57,753 nt of DNA from Streptococcus sp. SK643. Its GTDB lineage: Bacteria; Bacillota; Bacilli; Lactobacillales; Streptococcaceae. The notes beneath the pieces are model-generated. The model had not been told where the DNA came from. It did no database searches and saw nothing but the letters and a program-made list of their open reading frames with translations. The position numbers were made by a program, and so were the translations under genes. The stretch's first letter is position 1. Each line of letters opens with the position of its first letter. The stretch covers positions 1-57,753 of the forward strand of contig NZ_AJMM01000001.1 of assembly GCF_000259505.1 (NCBI RefSeq), written 5' to 3'. Positions 1 through 8,529 of this stretch are shown one piece after another.

Positions 1-180
1 TGGTTGTTCTTGTCCCACTGTGCCGACAGGTTTAGTGTACTCAGGCACAGATACGGTAGGCGTATGTTCTTGTCCCGCTGTCCCTACAGGTTTATTGTAT
101 TCAGGAACAGAAACAGTAGGTGGTTGTTCTTGTCCTGCTGTCCCTACAGATTTAGTGTATTCAGGATTTTCTATAATAGG
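1..180 (-). repeat. Tandem 60-bp (20-residue) repeats in the GH95 surface protein
   Basis: Three in-frame 60-bp units are visible before the window edge. Each encodes a variant of P-x-V-x-V-PEY-x-K-P-VGT-x-GQE-x-P. The array probably continues beyond the window. Proline- and glutamate-rich repeats at this place usually act as a wall-spanning stalk before the sortase anchor. The unit length is a multiple of three, so copy-number change would keep the frame. Confidence 0.9.
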
Positions 181-3100
181 AGCGGAATCATCTCCCTTAC
201 TTGTAGTTGGCTGCTTCTTCTCAACCTTTTTAGTAAAGACAGCTACGACAGGACTACTAGTTGTCTCTCCTTGGATAGAATAAGCTTCTATCGCATTTCC
301 AGATTTACGATCAGTTGTCTCAGGAATAGTGATGTTTACTTTTTTATCCTGGATTGATAGTACCGTCTGATCCCCAGTCGTAACCAGATGATTATCGTCT
401 ATCTTGCGCAAAACTAGAGGGTCTTTGATTCCTGGAAAATTAACAGCGATTGCTTCCCAATCTCCAGAAGGTAGGGTTAAGGAGATTGTTTTTTCCCCTT
501 CCTTAAGTGGTGCAATACTTGGACTATCCAAGCTTACAGCTGGAGATTTAATAACATCAAATGAATCTAGAGAAATTTTCTTGCGACCTTCTGGTGAATT
601 TGGATCAACTTTCAATGTCAAAATATGATTACCATCGGTCAGATTAGTAAATTCTCCAATTAAGGTTGCCTTTTCGGTAGCGCCAGCAGTGTAGAAGTCT
701 AGACTTGGCATTTCTTTGCCATCTAGTGTCACGAGAGCTTTTCCGAGAGCGGAGGTTTTGAGTCCGTAAATTCGAATACCTGTTCCAGTAAATGGAATGG
801 TTGCCTGAGCTTCTGAAGCAGTACTTGGGTCACTGTTATTGATGTCCGCATATTTTTCTGTGCTCTTATATAATTCAGTATCGCTCCAATCTTTGAATTG
901 AGACCCGTATTGAATGCGAGAGTCACGGTCATCCATTTTTTCAATAGTTGTTCCTTGTCCCGGTAAAACTTTAAAGTAGTCTAAGGAAATTTTGGAGCGC
1001 TCACTGCCACGGTGTTTATGCTCTTGTTTTACAGTGATGGTCATCACATGAGTACCATCTGACAATCCTGTGAAGCGACCGATAAGGCTACCTTTTTCAG
1101 TTGCACCTGCAGTATAGAAGTCCAGTTCACCGACTGGTTTACCATCGATTTTGACTTCGGCGATTCCCAATTGAGATGATTTGAGACCATAGATTTCAAT
1201 ACCAACACCATTGAAAGGAATGGTTGCTCTCGCATCTTTATCTGTATAGTTACCTAGTGAAAGGTCAGCAAACTTCTCCGTTCCTCCAAATAATTCTGAG
1301 TCTGCCCAGTTACCAAAGGCGACTCCGTATTGGATTCGGCTATCTCGGTCATCCATCAATTGGTTATAGGTTTCGACATTGGCCTTTTCGGATACCTGTG
1401 TAGAAACTTCGCCCAACATAGCCTTAACAGTATAGGTGTAGGCAAGTTGAGGATCGAGTGAACGGTCTATAAAATGGGTTTGATTGGTTACAAATTCTCT
1501 GCTTGCAGAGGTTTGACCAGATTCGTCTTTCACTTGTCTTTGGATAACATAGTGGGTAGCGCCTTCTACTTGGTTGAAGGTGAGTTGTGCAGTGACGCCA
1601 TTTTGGCGAACTGCTGTCAGACTGGTTACACGACCAGGGAAGTGTTCAAAGGTAATCACGTCACCTTTTTGCGTTGCTAGTTGGATTCGATTATCTTTAA
1701 GAACAGTTGCTTGGACAGACTTGCCATTGACCTTGATTTGGCTGGCTTCGATATTTGGATAATCTACAACTAGGTCTCCACCGATATTTGAAAGGAAGGA
1801 CAAGCTTTGCAGGTTTTTATCTTTCCACTTCATGCTGACTTCAAAGTTACCACGAGCAACCAAGCCAGAAACCTGACCGTCTTTCCAAGCATCTGGAAGG
1901 GCTGGCAATGGTGCAATGTAGCCAGTGTGTGATTGAAGAAGCATTTCTGCAATCCCACTGGTTGCTCCAAAGTTTCCATCGATTTGGAAAGGTGCGTGCG
2001 TATCCCAAAGGTTTTCCAGGGTTGAATATTTGAGCTGTTCAGCAAGTAGGCGATGGGCACGGTTACCATCTAAGAGACGAGCCCAGAGGTTGATTTTATT
2101 GGCCTTAGACCAACCAGTACCACCATCTCCGCGATGGTTCAAAGTTGCGCGTGCAGCCTCTAGGTATTCAGCCTGATCCTTGCTAAAGAGAGTTCCAGGG
2201 AAGAGACCTACCAGATGGGAAACGTGGCGGTGGTTATTTTCAATGCCTTCATTGGTGAATTGTGGACTATCCTCTTCGTACCATTCCTTGATGCGTCCCT
2301 CTTTGTTGATGTGGAGTGGTTTGAGTTTGTCAAATTTAGCTTTGACCTCTGTAACTAAGTCTTGGTCGACTTTCAGATGGTTGGCAACTTCCATGTAGTC
2401 GTGGAAGAGTTGCCAGACTAGTGATTGGTCAAAGGTATTTCCAATGGTGATGGTACCATGTTCTGGTGAGTAGGATGGAGAAGACACCCAACGATCGCTA
2501 TCTTTATCATAGTGCAAGAAGGAATTCCAGAACTTAGCTGTTTCCTTGAGCATTGGATAAATCTTTTCTTTGAGATAAGTTTCGTCCTTGGTGAATTTAT
2601 AGTAGTCATAGACGTTCTGCATCATCCAGGCATTAGCAGCAGGAGACCAACCCCAATAGTAATTCCAACCAGGAGTAGTCCAGCCAAACGGTGTAGCTTG
2701 GGTATGAACCAGCCAGCCATTTTCTTGTCCATCTTTGGATTTGATACCAGCGTATTCTTTAGCAGCGATACGACCATAATAGCGCATGTCGTCAATGTAA
2801 TTGATCATTGGCTTGGCTGTTTCAGCTAGATTGCTCATGTAGGCTGGCCAATAGTTCATTTGTAAATTGACATTGAGGTGGTAGTCAGCGTTCCAAGGTG
2901 GATTGTCTACGGCATTCCAGACTCCTTGTAGGTTGGCAGGAAGAGCATCTGTCCGATCACGAGACGAACTAATCAATAAATAACGTCCGTATTGGAAGAA
3001 AAGTTCTTCCAGTTTTTGCCCTTTTGTTGGATTATAGGTTTGAAGGGCCTCTTTTGTTGTTTGAGCAGTATTGCTTCCACCTAGATTTAATTTGACACGG

Positions 3101-4422
3101 TTAAAGAGACTTTGATAATCTTTGATATGGTTCTTTTTAAGTGTCTCGTAGTCTTTTCCCCTAGCAGCTTCTACAATCCCTTTAACCGTTTTTTCGAGGT
3201 CAATGTCTTTTCGATAGTTGGTTTTAGGATTTTGAGCAAAGTTAGTCTTAGAACTGAGTAAAAGCGTAGCATAACTAGCCCCTGTGACCGTTAAACTATC
3301 CTCATGAACAGTAACTTTTCCGTCCGTTTTAATTCCTAGATAGGATGCGAACCGGAGGCCATTATCTTTGACTGTACCTTTTAGTAAGATACCATTTGGG
3401 TCTGTCGTAACATGGCCACTCTTGTAGTGAGAATATTCCGCTGAGTAGTTTCCGTTAGCAAGTAAATCTTCTGTTAAGCTATTCCAAACTGTAAAATCAA
3501 GTTTTTTGTCCCCTTTTTGGGTCAAGTGAGTAACAGTAACATCATCAGGATAGCTGGAGAAGGTTTCTCTTTTAAAGGTCGTTCCATCTTGGGTGTAAGA
3601 AGTTGTAGTAGTGGCTTCTGTGATATCCAAACCACGGTGATAGTCTGTCACATTTTCAAGCCCTTTTTTCTGGTTATTGAAAACCATGAAGATATCACCA
3701 AAGGCTAAATAACGTCCATACTGGGCGTTGTTTGGTCCAACTAGATTTCGCTCGGCTAATCGTTTGGCTTTTTGGCGATCACCTTCTTCAAGAGCCTTAC
3801 GAATTTCAGCTAAAACTTTGTAACGTTCTTGATAGTTTCCTCCATTATAGTCGGTACTGTCGGGACGTGGCCCACCCGACCAAAGAGTTTTTTCGTTGTA
3901 TTGGATTCTCTCCTCACCGATGAGACCAAAAACCTTAGCACCCATCTCACCATTCCCAACTGGAAGGGCTTGTTTTTCCCATCCATCATAGGAAGGAGCT
4001 GTTGGTTGATCATAGTTTAGTTGGTAGTTATTTTGTTTTGTCACAGGCAGTTCTTGTTTTTCTGTATCCTTATTTTCATTAGCTTCTATAATAACCTCAG
4101 TACTTGCTTGATTAGTTGTAGCAGAGGCAACATTAGCCTCGGCGGGTTTGCTTTCAATAGAACTATTATCAGCTAGAACTGGTTTTGTATGATCAATTGG
4201 TTCGCTTGGCTGTGTGAGCTCAGTTGACTCACTTGTTTTCGTTACAGTGTCTAACTTAGTGGTAATTTTCTCTAGCGTAGGCTCGTTTGTTTTTACTTCA
4301 ATAGCATCAGCAGAGACGGTATGACTAGCTAGAAAAACCGCTCCAAGCAAAACAGAAGCAGTGCCAACCGTTAGCTTTCGGATGCTATAGCGACAGGATT
4401 TCTCCCTCCCAATTTTTTCCAT
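1..4422 (-). CDS. GH95 alpha-fucosidase-type cell-surface protein, C-terminus beyond window
   Basis: Predicted secreted surface exoglycosidase of family GH95, whose usual members remove alpha-1,2-L-fucose from host glycans. I read all 1474 codons on the minus strand and found no stop. The ATG at 4422 follows an AGGAGG-type ribosome site. Residues 12-16 are a YSIRK signal motif. The catalytic region spans about 134-900: N517 and N519 lie in HLNVNLQMNYWP, E654 in SPSYSPEHG, and D815 in PFQIDGNFG, matching the known GH95 active-site motifs. A fibronectin-III-like stretch follows (about 925-1018), then two modules spaced 140 residues apart that both begin MDDRDSRIQYG (from 1023 and 1163) and look carbohydrate-binding, an Ig-like stretch, and 20-residue repeats from 1415. 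A sortase LPXTG anchor is expected but lies outside the window. An alpha-galactosidase activity is possible, since GH95 includes such enzymes. Confidence 0.9.
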   Translation of the reverse strand, partial: MEKIGREKSCRYSIRKLTVGTASVLLGAVFLASHTVSADAIEVKTNEPTLEKITTKLDTVTKTSESTELTQPSEPIDHTKPVLADNSSIESKPAEANVASATTNQASTEVIIEANENKDTEKQELPVTKQNNYQLNYDQPTAPSYDGWEKQALPVGNGEMGAKVFGLIGEERIQYNEKTLWSGGPRPDSTDYNGGNYQERYKVLAEIRKALEEGDRQKAKRLAERNLVGPNNAQYGRYLAFGDIFMVFNNQKKGLENVTDYHRGLDITEATTTTSYTQDGTTFKRETFSSYPDDVTVTHLTQKGDKKLDFTVWNSLTEDLLANGNYSAEYSHYKSGHVTTDPNGILLKGTVKDNGLRFASYLGIKTDGKVTVHEDSLTVTGASYATLLLSSKTNFAQNPKTNYRKDIDLEKTVKGIVEAARGKDYETLKKNHIKDYQSLFNRVKLNLGGSNTAQTTKEALQTYNPTKGQKLEELFFQYGRYLLISSSRDRTDALPANLQGVWNAVDNPPWNADYHLNVNLQMNYWPAYMSNLAETAKPMINYIDDMRYYGRIAAKEYAGIKSKDGQENGWLVHTQATPFGWTTPGWNYYWGWSPAANAWMMQNVYDYYKFTKDETYLKEKIYPMLKETAKFWNSFLHYDKDSDRWVSSPSYSPEHGTITIGNTFDQSLVWQLFHDYMEVANHLKVDQDLVTEVKAKFDKLKPLHINKEGRIKEWYEEDSPQFTNEGIENNHRHVSHLVGLFPGTLFSKDQAEYLEAARATLNHRGDGGTGWSKANKINLWARLLDGNRAHRLLAEQLKYSTLENLWDTHAPFQIDGNFGATSGIAEMLLQSHTGYIAPLPALPDAWKDGQVSGLVARGNFEVSMKWKDKNLQSLSFLSNIGGDLVVDYPNIEASQIKVNGKSVQATVLKDNRIQLATQKGDVITFEHFPGRVTSLTAVRQNGVTAQLTFNQVEGATHYVIQRQVKDESGQTSASREFVTNQTHFIDRSLDPQLAYTYTVKAMLGEVSTQVSEKANVETYNQLMDDRDSRIQYGVAFGNWADSELFGGTEKFADLSLGNYTDKDARATIPFNGVGIEIYGLKSSQLGIAEVKIDGKPVGELDFYTAGATEKGSLIGRFTGLSDGTHVMTITVKQEHKHRGSERSKISLDYFKVLPGQGTTIEKMDDRDSRIQYGSQFKDWSDTELYKSTEKYADINNSDPSTASEAQATIPFTGTGIRIYGLKTSALGKALVTLDGKEMPSLDFYTAGATEKATLIGEFTNLTDGNHILTLKVDPNSPEGRKKISLDSFDVIKSPAVSLDSPSIAPLKEGEKTISLTLPSGDWEAIAVNFPGIKDPLVLRKIDDNHLVTTGDQTVLSIQDKKVNITIPETTDRKSGNAIEAYSIQGETTSSPVVAVFTKKVEKKQPTTSKGDDSAPIIENPEYTKSVGTAGQEQPPTVSVPEYNKPVGTAGQEHTPTVSVPEYTKPVGTVGQEQP

Positions 4423-4439
4423 AGAAACCTCCTTCATTT

Positions 4440-4457
4440 ATTAAAAGCGCTTTCATT
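4440..4457 (-). promoter_or_regulatory. cre site (CcpA operator) in the GH95 leader
   Basis: Read on the minus strand the site is AATGAAAGCGCTTTTAAT, a near-perfect palindrome fitting the catabolite-responsive element consensus. It lies 18-35 nt upstream of the GH95 start codon and downstream of the predicted promoter (4523-4551), so bound CcpA would act as a roadblock to elongation. The inferred result is repression of the glycosidase when preferred sugars are present. Confidence 0.85.
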
Positions 4458-4522
4458 TTAGATCAAAAAAAATTAATGCAGATTTTCAGTAGAGTATCAA
4501 CTGATCATATTGCTACAATTTT

Positions 4523-4551
4523 AATATAACAAATAAACAAAGATATTGCAA
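4523..4551 (-). promoter_or_regulatory. Promoter of GH95 gene
   Basis: On the minus strand TTGCAA (-35, 4551-4546) and TATATT (-10, 4528-4523) are separated by 17 nt. The leader to the start codon is about 95 nt and contains the cre site. The rest of the 320-bp gap between this gene and pepA is AT-rich and also holds the divergent pepA promoter; I see no gene in it. Confidence 0.65.
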
Positions 4552-4688
4552 TAGATTTTTTATATGTAGTTGATACTTTACTACAGATTTTCTCAACTAA
4601 AACTATTTTTACATTACATAACACTTCTAGTTAATGTTGTTGTTTATTTACTGAGAGTAATGAGAATGAATGGGAATTATATTTTCCA

Positions 4689-4718
4689 TTGTCATTCTCC
4701 TATAAAAAGTGGTAAAAT
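4689..4718 (+). promoter_or_regulatory. Promoter of pepA
   Basis: TTGTCA (4689-4694) and TAAAAT (4713-4718) are separated by 18 nt. The start codon of pepA follows 24 nt after the -10 box, with GAAGGA as ribosome site. Confidence 0.65.
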
Positions 4719-4742
4719 GGATGACAGAAAGAAGGAACTGAA

Positions 4743-5807
4743 ATGACAACATTATTTTCAAAAATCAAAGAAGTAACAGAACTTGCTGCGATTTCAGGTC
4801 ATGAAGCACCTGTTCGTGCTTATCTTCGTGATAAATTAACACCCCATGTCGATGAAGTTGTAACGGATGGTCTAGGGGGAATCTTTGGGATTAAACATTC
4901 AGATGTAAGTGATGCACCACGTGTCTTGGTCGCTTCTCATATGGATGAAGTTGGTTTTATGGTTAGTGAAATAAAACCAGATGGAACCTTCCGAGTCGTT
5001 GAAATCGGTGGTTGGAATCCTATGGTGGTTAGTAGCCAACGATTTAAACTTTTGACTCGTGATGGTCGTGAAATTCCTGTGATTTCAGGTTCTGTCCCTC
5101 CACATTTAACACGTGGGACAGGAGGACCAACCATGCCTGCTATTGCAGATATCGTCTTTGATGGTGGTTTTGCGGACAAGGCTGAGGCAGAAAGTTTTGG
5201 CATTCGTCCTGGCGACACCATCGTACCTGATAGTTCTGCAATCTTGACAGCCAATGAAAAAAATATCATCTCGAAAGCTTGGGACAACCGCTACGGTGTT
5301 CTTATGGTGAGCGAATTGGCGGAAGCTCTTTCAGGTCAAAAACTGGGAAATGAACTCTATCTTGGTTCTAACGTCCAAGAAGAAGTTGGTCTCCGTGGAG
5401 CTCATACTTCCACAACCAAGTTTGACCCAGAAGTTTTCCTAGCAGTTGACTGCTCACCAGCAGGTGATGTCTACGGTGGTCAAGGTAAGATTGGAGATGG
5501 AACCTTGATTCGTTTCTTTGATCCAGGTCATTTGCTTCTCCCAGGAATGAAGGATTTCCTTTTGACAACGGCTGAAGAAGCTGGTATCAAGTACCAATAC
5601 TACTGTGGCAAAGGCGGAACGGATGCAGGTGCGGCTCATCTGAAAAATGGTGGTGTTCCATCCACAACCATCGGTGTTTGTGCCCGTTATATCCACTCAC
5701 ATCAAACTCTCTATTCTATGGATGACTTCTTAGAAGCTCAAGCTTTCTTACAAGCCCTAGTGAAAAAATTGGATCGTTCAACGATTGATTTGATTAAACA
5801 TTATTAA
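4743..5807 (+). CDS. pepA: Glutamyl aminopeptidase PepA (M42 family)
   Basis: Cytoplasmic metallo-aminopeptidase of family M42 that removes N-terminal Glu/Asp (and some other residues) from peptides, supporting use of imported oligopeptides. The 354 residues are the usual family length. Visible motifs: ISGHE near the N-terminus, SHMDEVGF (residues 64-71, metal ligands), WDNRYG (about 180-185), QEEVGLRGA (about 212-220, with the catalytic Glu), the metal ligand D236 in AVDCSPAGD, and a C-terminal HSH (318-320). The ATG is preceded by GAAGGA. It is co-directional with the immunity-like gene 21 nt downstream and divergent from the GH95 gene. Confidence 0.96.
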   Translation: MTTLFSKIKEVTELAAISGHEAPVRAYLRDKLTPHVDEVVTDGLGGIFGIKHSDVSDAPRVLVASHMDEVGFMVSEIKPDGTFRVVEIGGWNPMVVSSQRFKLLTRDGREIPVISGSVPPHLTRGTGGPTMPAIADIVFDGGFADKAEAESFGIRPGDTIVPDSSAILTANEKNIISKAWDNRYGVLMVSELAEALSGQKLGNELYLGSNVQEEVGLRGAHTSTTKFDPEVFLAVDCSPAGDVYGGQGKIGDGTLIRFFDPGHLLLPGMKDFLLTTAEEAGIKYQYYCGKGGTDAGAAHLKNGGVPSTTIGVCARYIHSHQTLYSMDDFLEAQAFLQALVKKLDRSTIDLIKHY

Positions 5808-5828
5808 GATTAAAGGAGGTTGGTAGAG

Positions 5829-6125
5829 ATGGAAAAACCAAATCTAGAAAGCCTAATAAAAGATCTTTACAATCATGCCCGCCATGATTTGAGTGAAGAT
5901 TTAGTTGCTGCTCTCCTTGAGACTGCTAAAAAACTGCCTAGTACAAATGAGCAATTACTAGCAGTTCGTCTTTCAGGCCTGGTCAATCATGAATTGCTCA
6001 TAAATCCCAAACATCCGGCACCTGAGTTGCTCAACTTGGCTCGCTTTATCAAAAGAGAAGAAACCAAGTACAGAGGAACCGCAGCTTCTGCGCTTATGTA
6101 TGGTGAACTCTTTAAAATGCTTTAA
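5829..6125 (+). CDS. Enterocin A-type bacteriocin immunity protein family
   Basis: A 98-residue helical protein resembling the EntA_Immun family, which protects producers against class IIa-type bacteriocins by acting at the mannose-PTS receptor. The pattern is a short acidic N-terminus, LYNHARHDLSEDLVAALLETAKKL, then a charged C-terminal helix. The ATG at 5829 is chosen over the in-frame TTG at 5820 because the AGGAGG at 5814-5819 touches the TTG but lies 9 nt from the ATG. It is probably co-transcribed with pepA. No bacteriocin precursor is visible nearby, so it may be an orphan immunity gene. The family call rests on pattern resemblance. Confidence 0.7.
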   Translation: MEKPNLESLIKDLYNHARHDLSEDLVAALLETAKKLPSTNEQLLAVRLSGLVNHELLINPKHPAPELLNLARFIKREETKYRGTAASALMYGELFKML

Positions 6126-6306
6126 TTCCATCGTGAATCAAAGCATGCTAGGCTAGAATATGTAGTTTCTATAAGTATCAAAGGGGCAACTGGGAAACTA
6201 GTTGCCGGCATCTGATATGATTCTTGGGTGAATGTCGCCAAAACAAATGCGGTTGTCAATCCTAAGGAAAGCTACTGATGTTTGAAAAGTAGTGGATGAA
6301 AAAAGT

Positions 6307-6337
6307 AAACCACTCTTTAAAAAGAGTGGTTTTTTTG
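6307..6337. terminator. Bidirectional terminator between immunity gene and NptA-type gene
   Basis: AAACCACTCTTT pairs with AAAGAGTGGTTT around a 2-nt gap (6307-6332), followed by a T run. The reverse strand also ends in T, so it can serve both convergent genes. The 180 bp before it (6126-6306) hold no convincing gene, only a small hairpin at 6185-6206. Confidence 0.85.
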
Positions 6338-6340
6338 TAA

Positions 6341-7972
6341 TCAAATTTGTTCAGCAATGACCTTTTCAGCAAGGTTCATAGCGTGGTCAGATACACGTGT
6401 GTAGTGAGAGATGATATCTATAAAGTTGACACCAGCTTGGGTTGAGCACTCGCCCTTGTTAAGGCGTTTGATATGTGTTTTTCTAAGAACGCGTTCCATA
6501 TTGTTGATTGCTTCATGGCGTTCAATTAAGCTTTGAGCTTTTTGGATATCGTTGTTCTCAACACAGTCTAGCGCATCCTTTGTAAATTCTGTTGTTTGAC
6601 GATAGATTTCTTCCAGTTCTACAAGTGCAGATTCAGAGAAGGTCACATTCTTTCGTTGAAGATAATCTGTTAGGTTGATAAGTGCTTCAGCATGGTCTCC
6701 AATCCGTTCCAAATCACGGGATGAATCAAGAATATTTGTTAAAATTTCGCTTTCTTTCTGGCTTAAGGCCTCACCTGATAGGGAAATAAGATAGCGGGTT
6801 AATTGTTCATCGATTGTATTGATTGCTTCTTCTGTTTTATGGCCTTTTTCTGCAAGTTTTTCATCTAGACTGATGATGTAGTTGTATGAGAGGTCAAAGG
6901 CTTTGGCTGCATAATTTCCTAAGTGTAGGAGTTCTTTTTTAGCATTTCCGAGAGCGATAGATGGAGCTTGTTTGATCATATGCTCATCTAAATAAAGAGG
7001 CTCATATTTGACAACTTCATCTTCACCAGGAATGAGTTTGGTTACAAAGTATGCCAAGGCACCGATGAACGGGAACTGGATAATGGTATTTGTGATATTA
7101 AAGGTTCCGTGGGCAAAGGCAATGGTCATTTCTGGTGCTAGCCCAAGAACAGTTTCAAACCAGTGAATCAAAGAAGTAAAGGGAACAAGGAAAATAGTAC
7201 ATATGACAGTTCCGATAACATTAAAGGCTACGTGAGCACCGGCAACACGTTTGGCAGCGATATTAGCACCAAGGGAAGCGATGATTGCTGTGATAGTTGT
7301 TCCAATATTGTCACCAAATAGGACTGGCAGGGCACCTTGTAGGTCAATGAGACCACTAGCATAAAGATTTTGCAGGATACCGATAGTGGCTGATGAGGCC
7401 TGAATAAGTAAGGTTAGTACTGTACCAACAAAGACACCTAAAATAGGGCTCTTGCTTAGTTCTACCATATAGTCTCTAAAGACTTGAAGGTCTTTCAAAG
7501 GTTCCATTGCACCACTCATAAGATTGAGGGCAAAAAAGATACCGCCGACACCAAAGAGAATGCGTCCGATATTATTAATAGAGCGATTCTTGGTAAAGAA
7601 GAGACAGACAGCTCCGATAAAGAGCATCGGTAAGGCGTAATCTCCAAGCTTAAAACCGATGATAAAGGATGTTACGGTAGTTCCGATGTTGGCTCCCATA
7701 ACAATACCGATAGCTTGACGCAAGGTTAAAAGTCCTGCACTAACGAGACCGACTGTAATAACCGTTACACCTGAACTGGATTGAATCAGAGCCGTCATAC
7801 CGATACCAACTAACACACCTAAAAAAGGATTACTAGTATATTTATCAATATAAAAGCGAAGGCGATCTCCAGCAGCTTGTTGCAAACCGTCTCCCATGGT
7901 CTTTATACTATATAAGAATAGCCCTAGACCTCCTAAAAAGTGAAATAAAATTTCCTGCCAATTAATGGACAT
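6341..7972 (-). CDS. Na/Pi cotransporter family protein with PhoU-like C-terminus
   Basis: Membrane protein of 543 residues in the Na/Pi (NptA/PNaS) family, expected to import phosphate with sodium. The N-terminal 330 residues form two inverted halves of hydrophobic helices, each with the family signature: ALIQSSSGVTVI in the first and LLIQASSATIGIL in the second. The C-terminal 200 residues are helical and PhoU-like (about 340-543). A strong ribosome site (CGGAGG) precedes the ATG at 7972. It is transcribed alone from a promoter at 8016-8044. Substrate specificity is inferred from the family only. Confidence 0.9.
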   Translation of the reverse strand: MSINWQEILFHFLGGLGLFLYSIKTMGDGLQQAAGDRLRFYIDKYTSNPFLGVLVGIGMTALIQSSSGVTVITVGLVSAGLLTLRQAIGIVMGANIGTTVTSFIIGFKLGDYALPMLFIGAVCLFFTKNRSINNIGRILFGVGGIFFALNLMSGAMEPLKDLQVFRDYMVELSKSPILGVFVGTVLTLLIQASSATIGILQNLYASGLIDLQGALPVLFGDNIGTTITAIIASLGANIAAKRVAGAHVAFNVIGTVICTIFLVPFTSLIHWFETVLGLAPEMTIAFAHGTFNITNTIIQFPFIGALAYFVTKLIPGEDEVVKYEPLYLDEHMIKQAPSIALGNAKKELLHLGNYAAKAFDLSYNYIISLDEKLAEKGHKTEEAINTIDEQLTRYLISLSGEALSQKESEILTNILDSSRDLERIGDHAEALINLTDYLQRKNVTFSESALVELEEIYRQTTEFTKDALDCVENNDIQKAQSLIERHEAINNMERVLRKTHIKRLNKGECSTQAGVNFIDIISHYTRVSDHAMNLAEKVIAEQI

Positions 7973-8015
7973 TTCTTTTTCCTCCGAAAAATAATAACGG
8001 AATTTCTCCTATTCT

Positions 8016-8044
8016 ATTTTAAAGGATAAAAGTAAATCTAACAA
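8016..8044 (-). promoter_or_regulatory. Promoter of the Na/Pi cotransporter gene
   Basis: On the minus strand TTGTTA (8044-8039) and TAAAAT (8021-8016) are spaced by 17 nt. The start codon is about 43 nt downstream of the -10 box. Confidence 0.6.
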
Positions 8045-8155
8045 GTGTTAAGGTCAGATTTGAGAAGAAAAATCTTGAGTAGAGAGTAAATTTACTATAA
8101 TTTTCATTAGAGAAGGCTTACATTTGAAAAAGCTTGAAACATTTAACAAGAGCTA

Positions 8156-8184
8156 TTGACAAAAGTGAAAGAATCAGATAGAAT
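8156..8184 (+). promoter_or_regulatory. Promoter of rpmH
   Basis: A consensus TTGACA (8156-8161), a 17-nt spacer and TAGAAT (8179-8184). This is a strong vegetative promoter, as expected for a ribosomal protein gene. The 286-bp gap on either side holds no other gene. Confidence 0.85.
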
Positions 8185-8258
8185 AGTAAAGTATGTTTAG
8201 TAACTGATCACTTTATAGCCGGCTAAACGAATACAAAATCTATGAGGAGGTATTCATC

Positions 8259-8393
8259 GTGAAACGTACTTATCAACCAAGTAAACTTCGTCGTGCGCGC
8301 AAACACGGATTCCGTAACCGTATGTCAACTAAAAACGGTCGTCGCGTATTGGCAGCTCGTCGTCGTAAAGGACGCAAAGTTTTGGCTGCGTAA
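8259..8393 (+). CDS. rpmH: 50S ribosomal protein L34
   Basis: A 44-residue, very basic protein starting [17 protein letters not shown] and ending [11 protein letters not shown], which is diagnostic for L34 of the large ribosomal subunit. The start is GTG at 8259, seven nt after a strong GAGGAGG ribosome site. It is transcribed alone: a consensus promoter lies upstream and an intrinsic terminator downstream. The gene is too short for a default ORF cut-off but is certain by sequence. Confidence 0.98.
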
Positions 8394-8410
8394 TCCAAAC
8401 GAATTCTATC

Positions 8411-8450
8411 AAAAATCAGTAGGAACTCGAGTCTACTGATTTTTATTTTT
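8411..8450 (+). terminator. Terminator of rpmH
   Basis: AAAAATCAGTAG pairs with CTACTGATTTTT around a 10-nt loop, followed by a T-rich tail. Confidence 0.9.
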
Positions 8451-8529
8451 GTAAAAAAGTACAAAAAGCTTTATATTTTTGCTTGAATAGTGTATAATAT
8501 TTCACATACTGTAAAAATGGAGAATAATC

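Noticed and set aside
4..357. Forward open frame over the GH95 repeat region
   Set aside because: Antisense shadow of the minus-strand gene, which is open through all 1474 codons.
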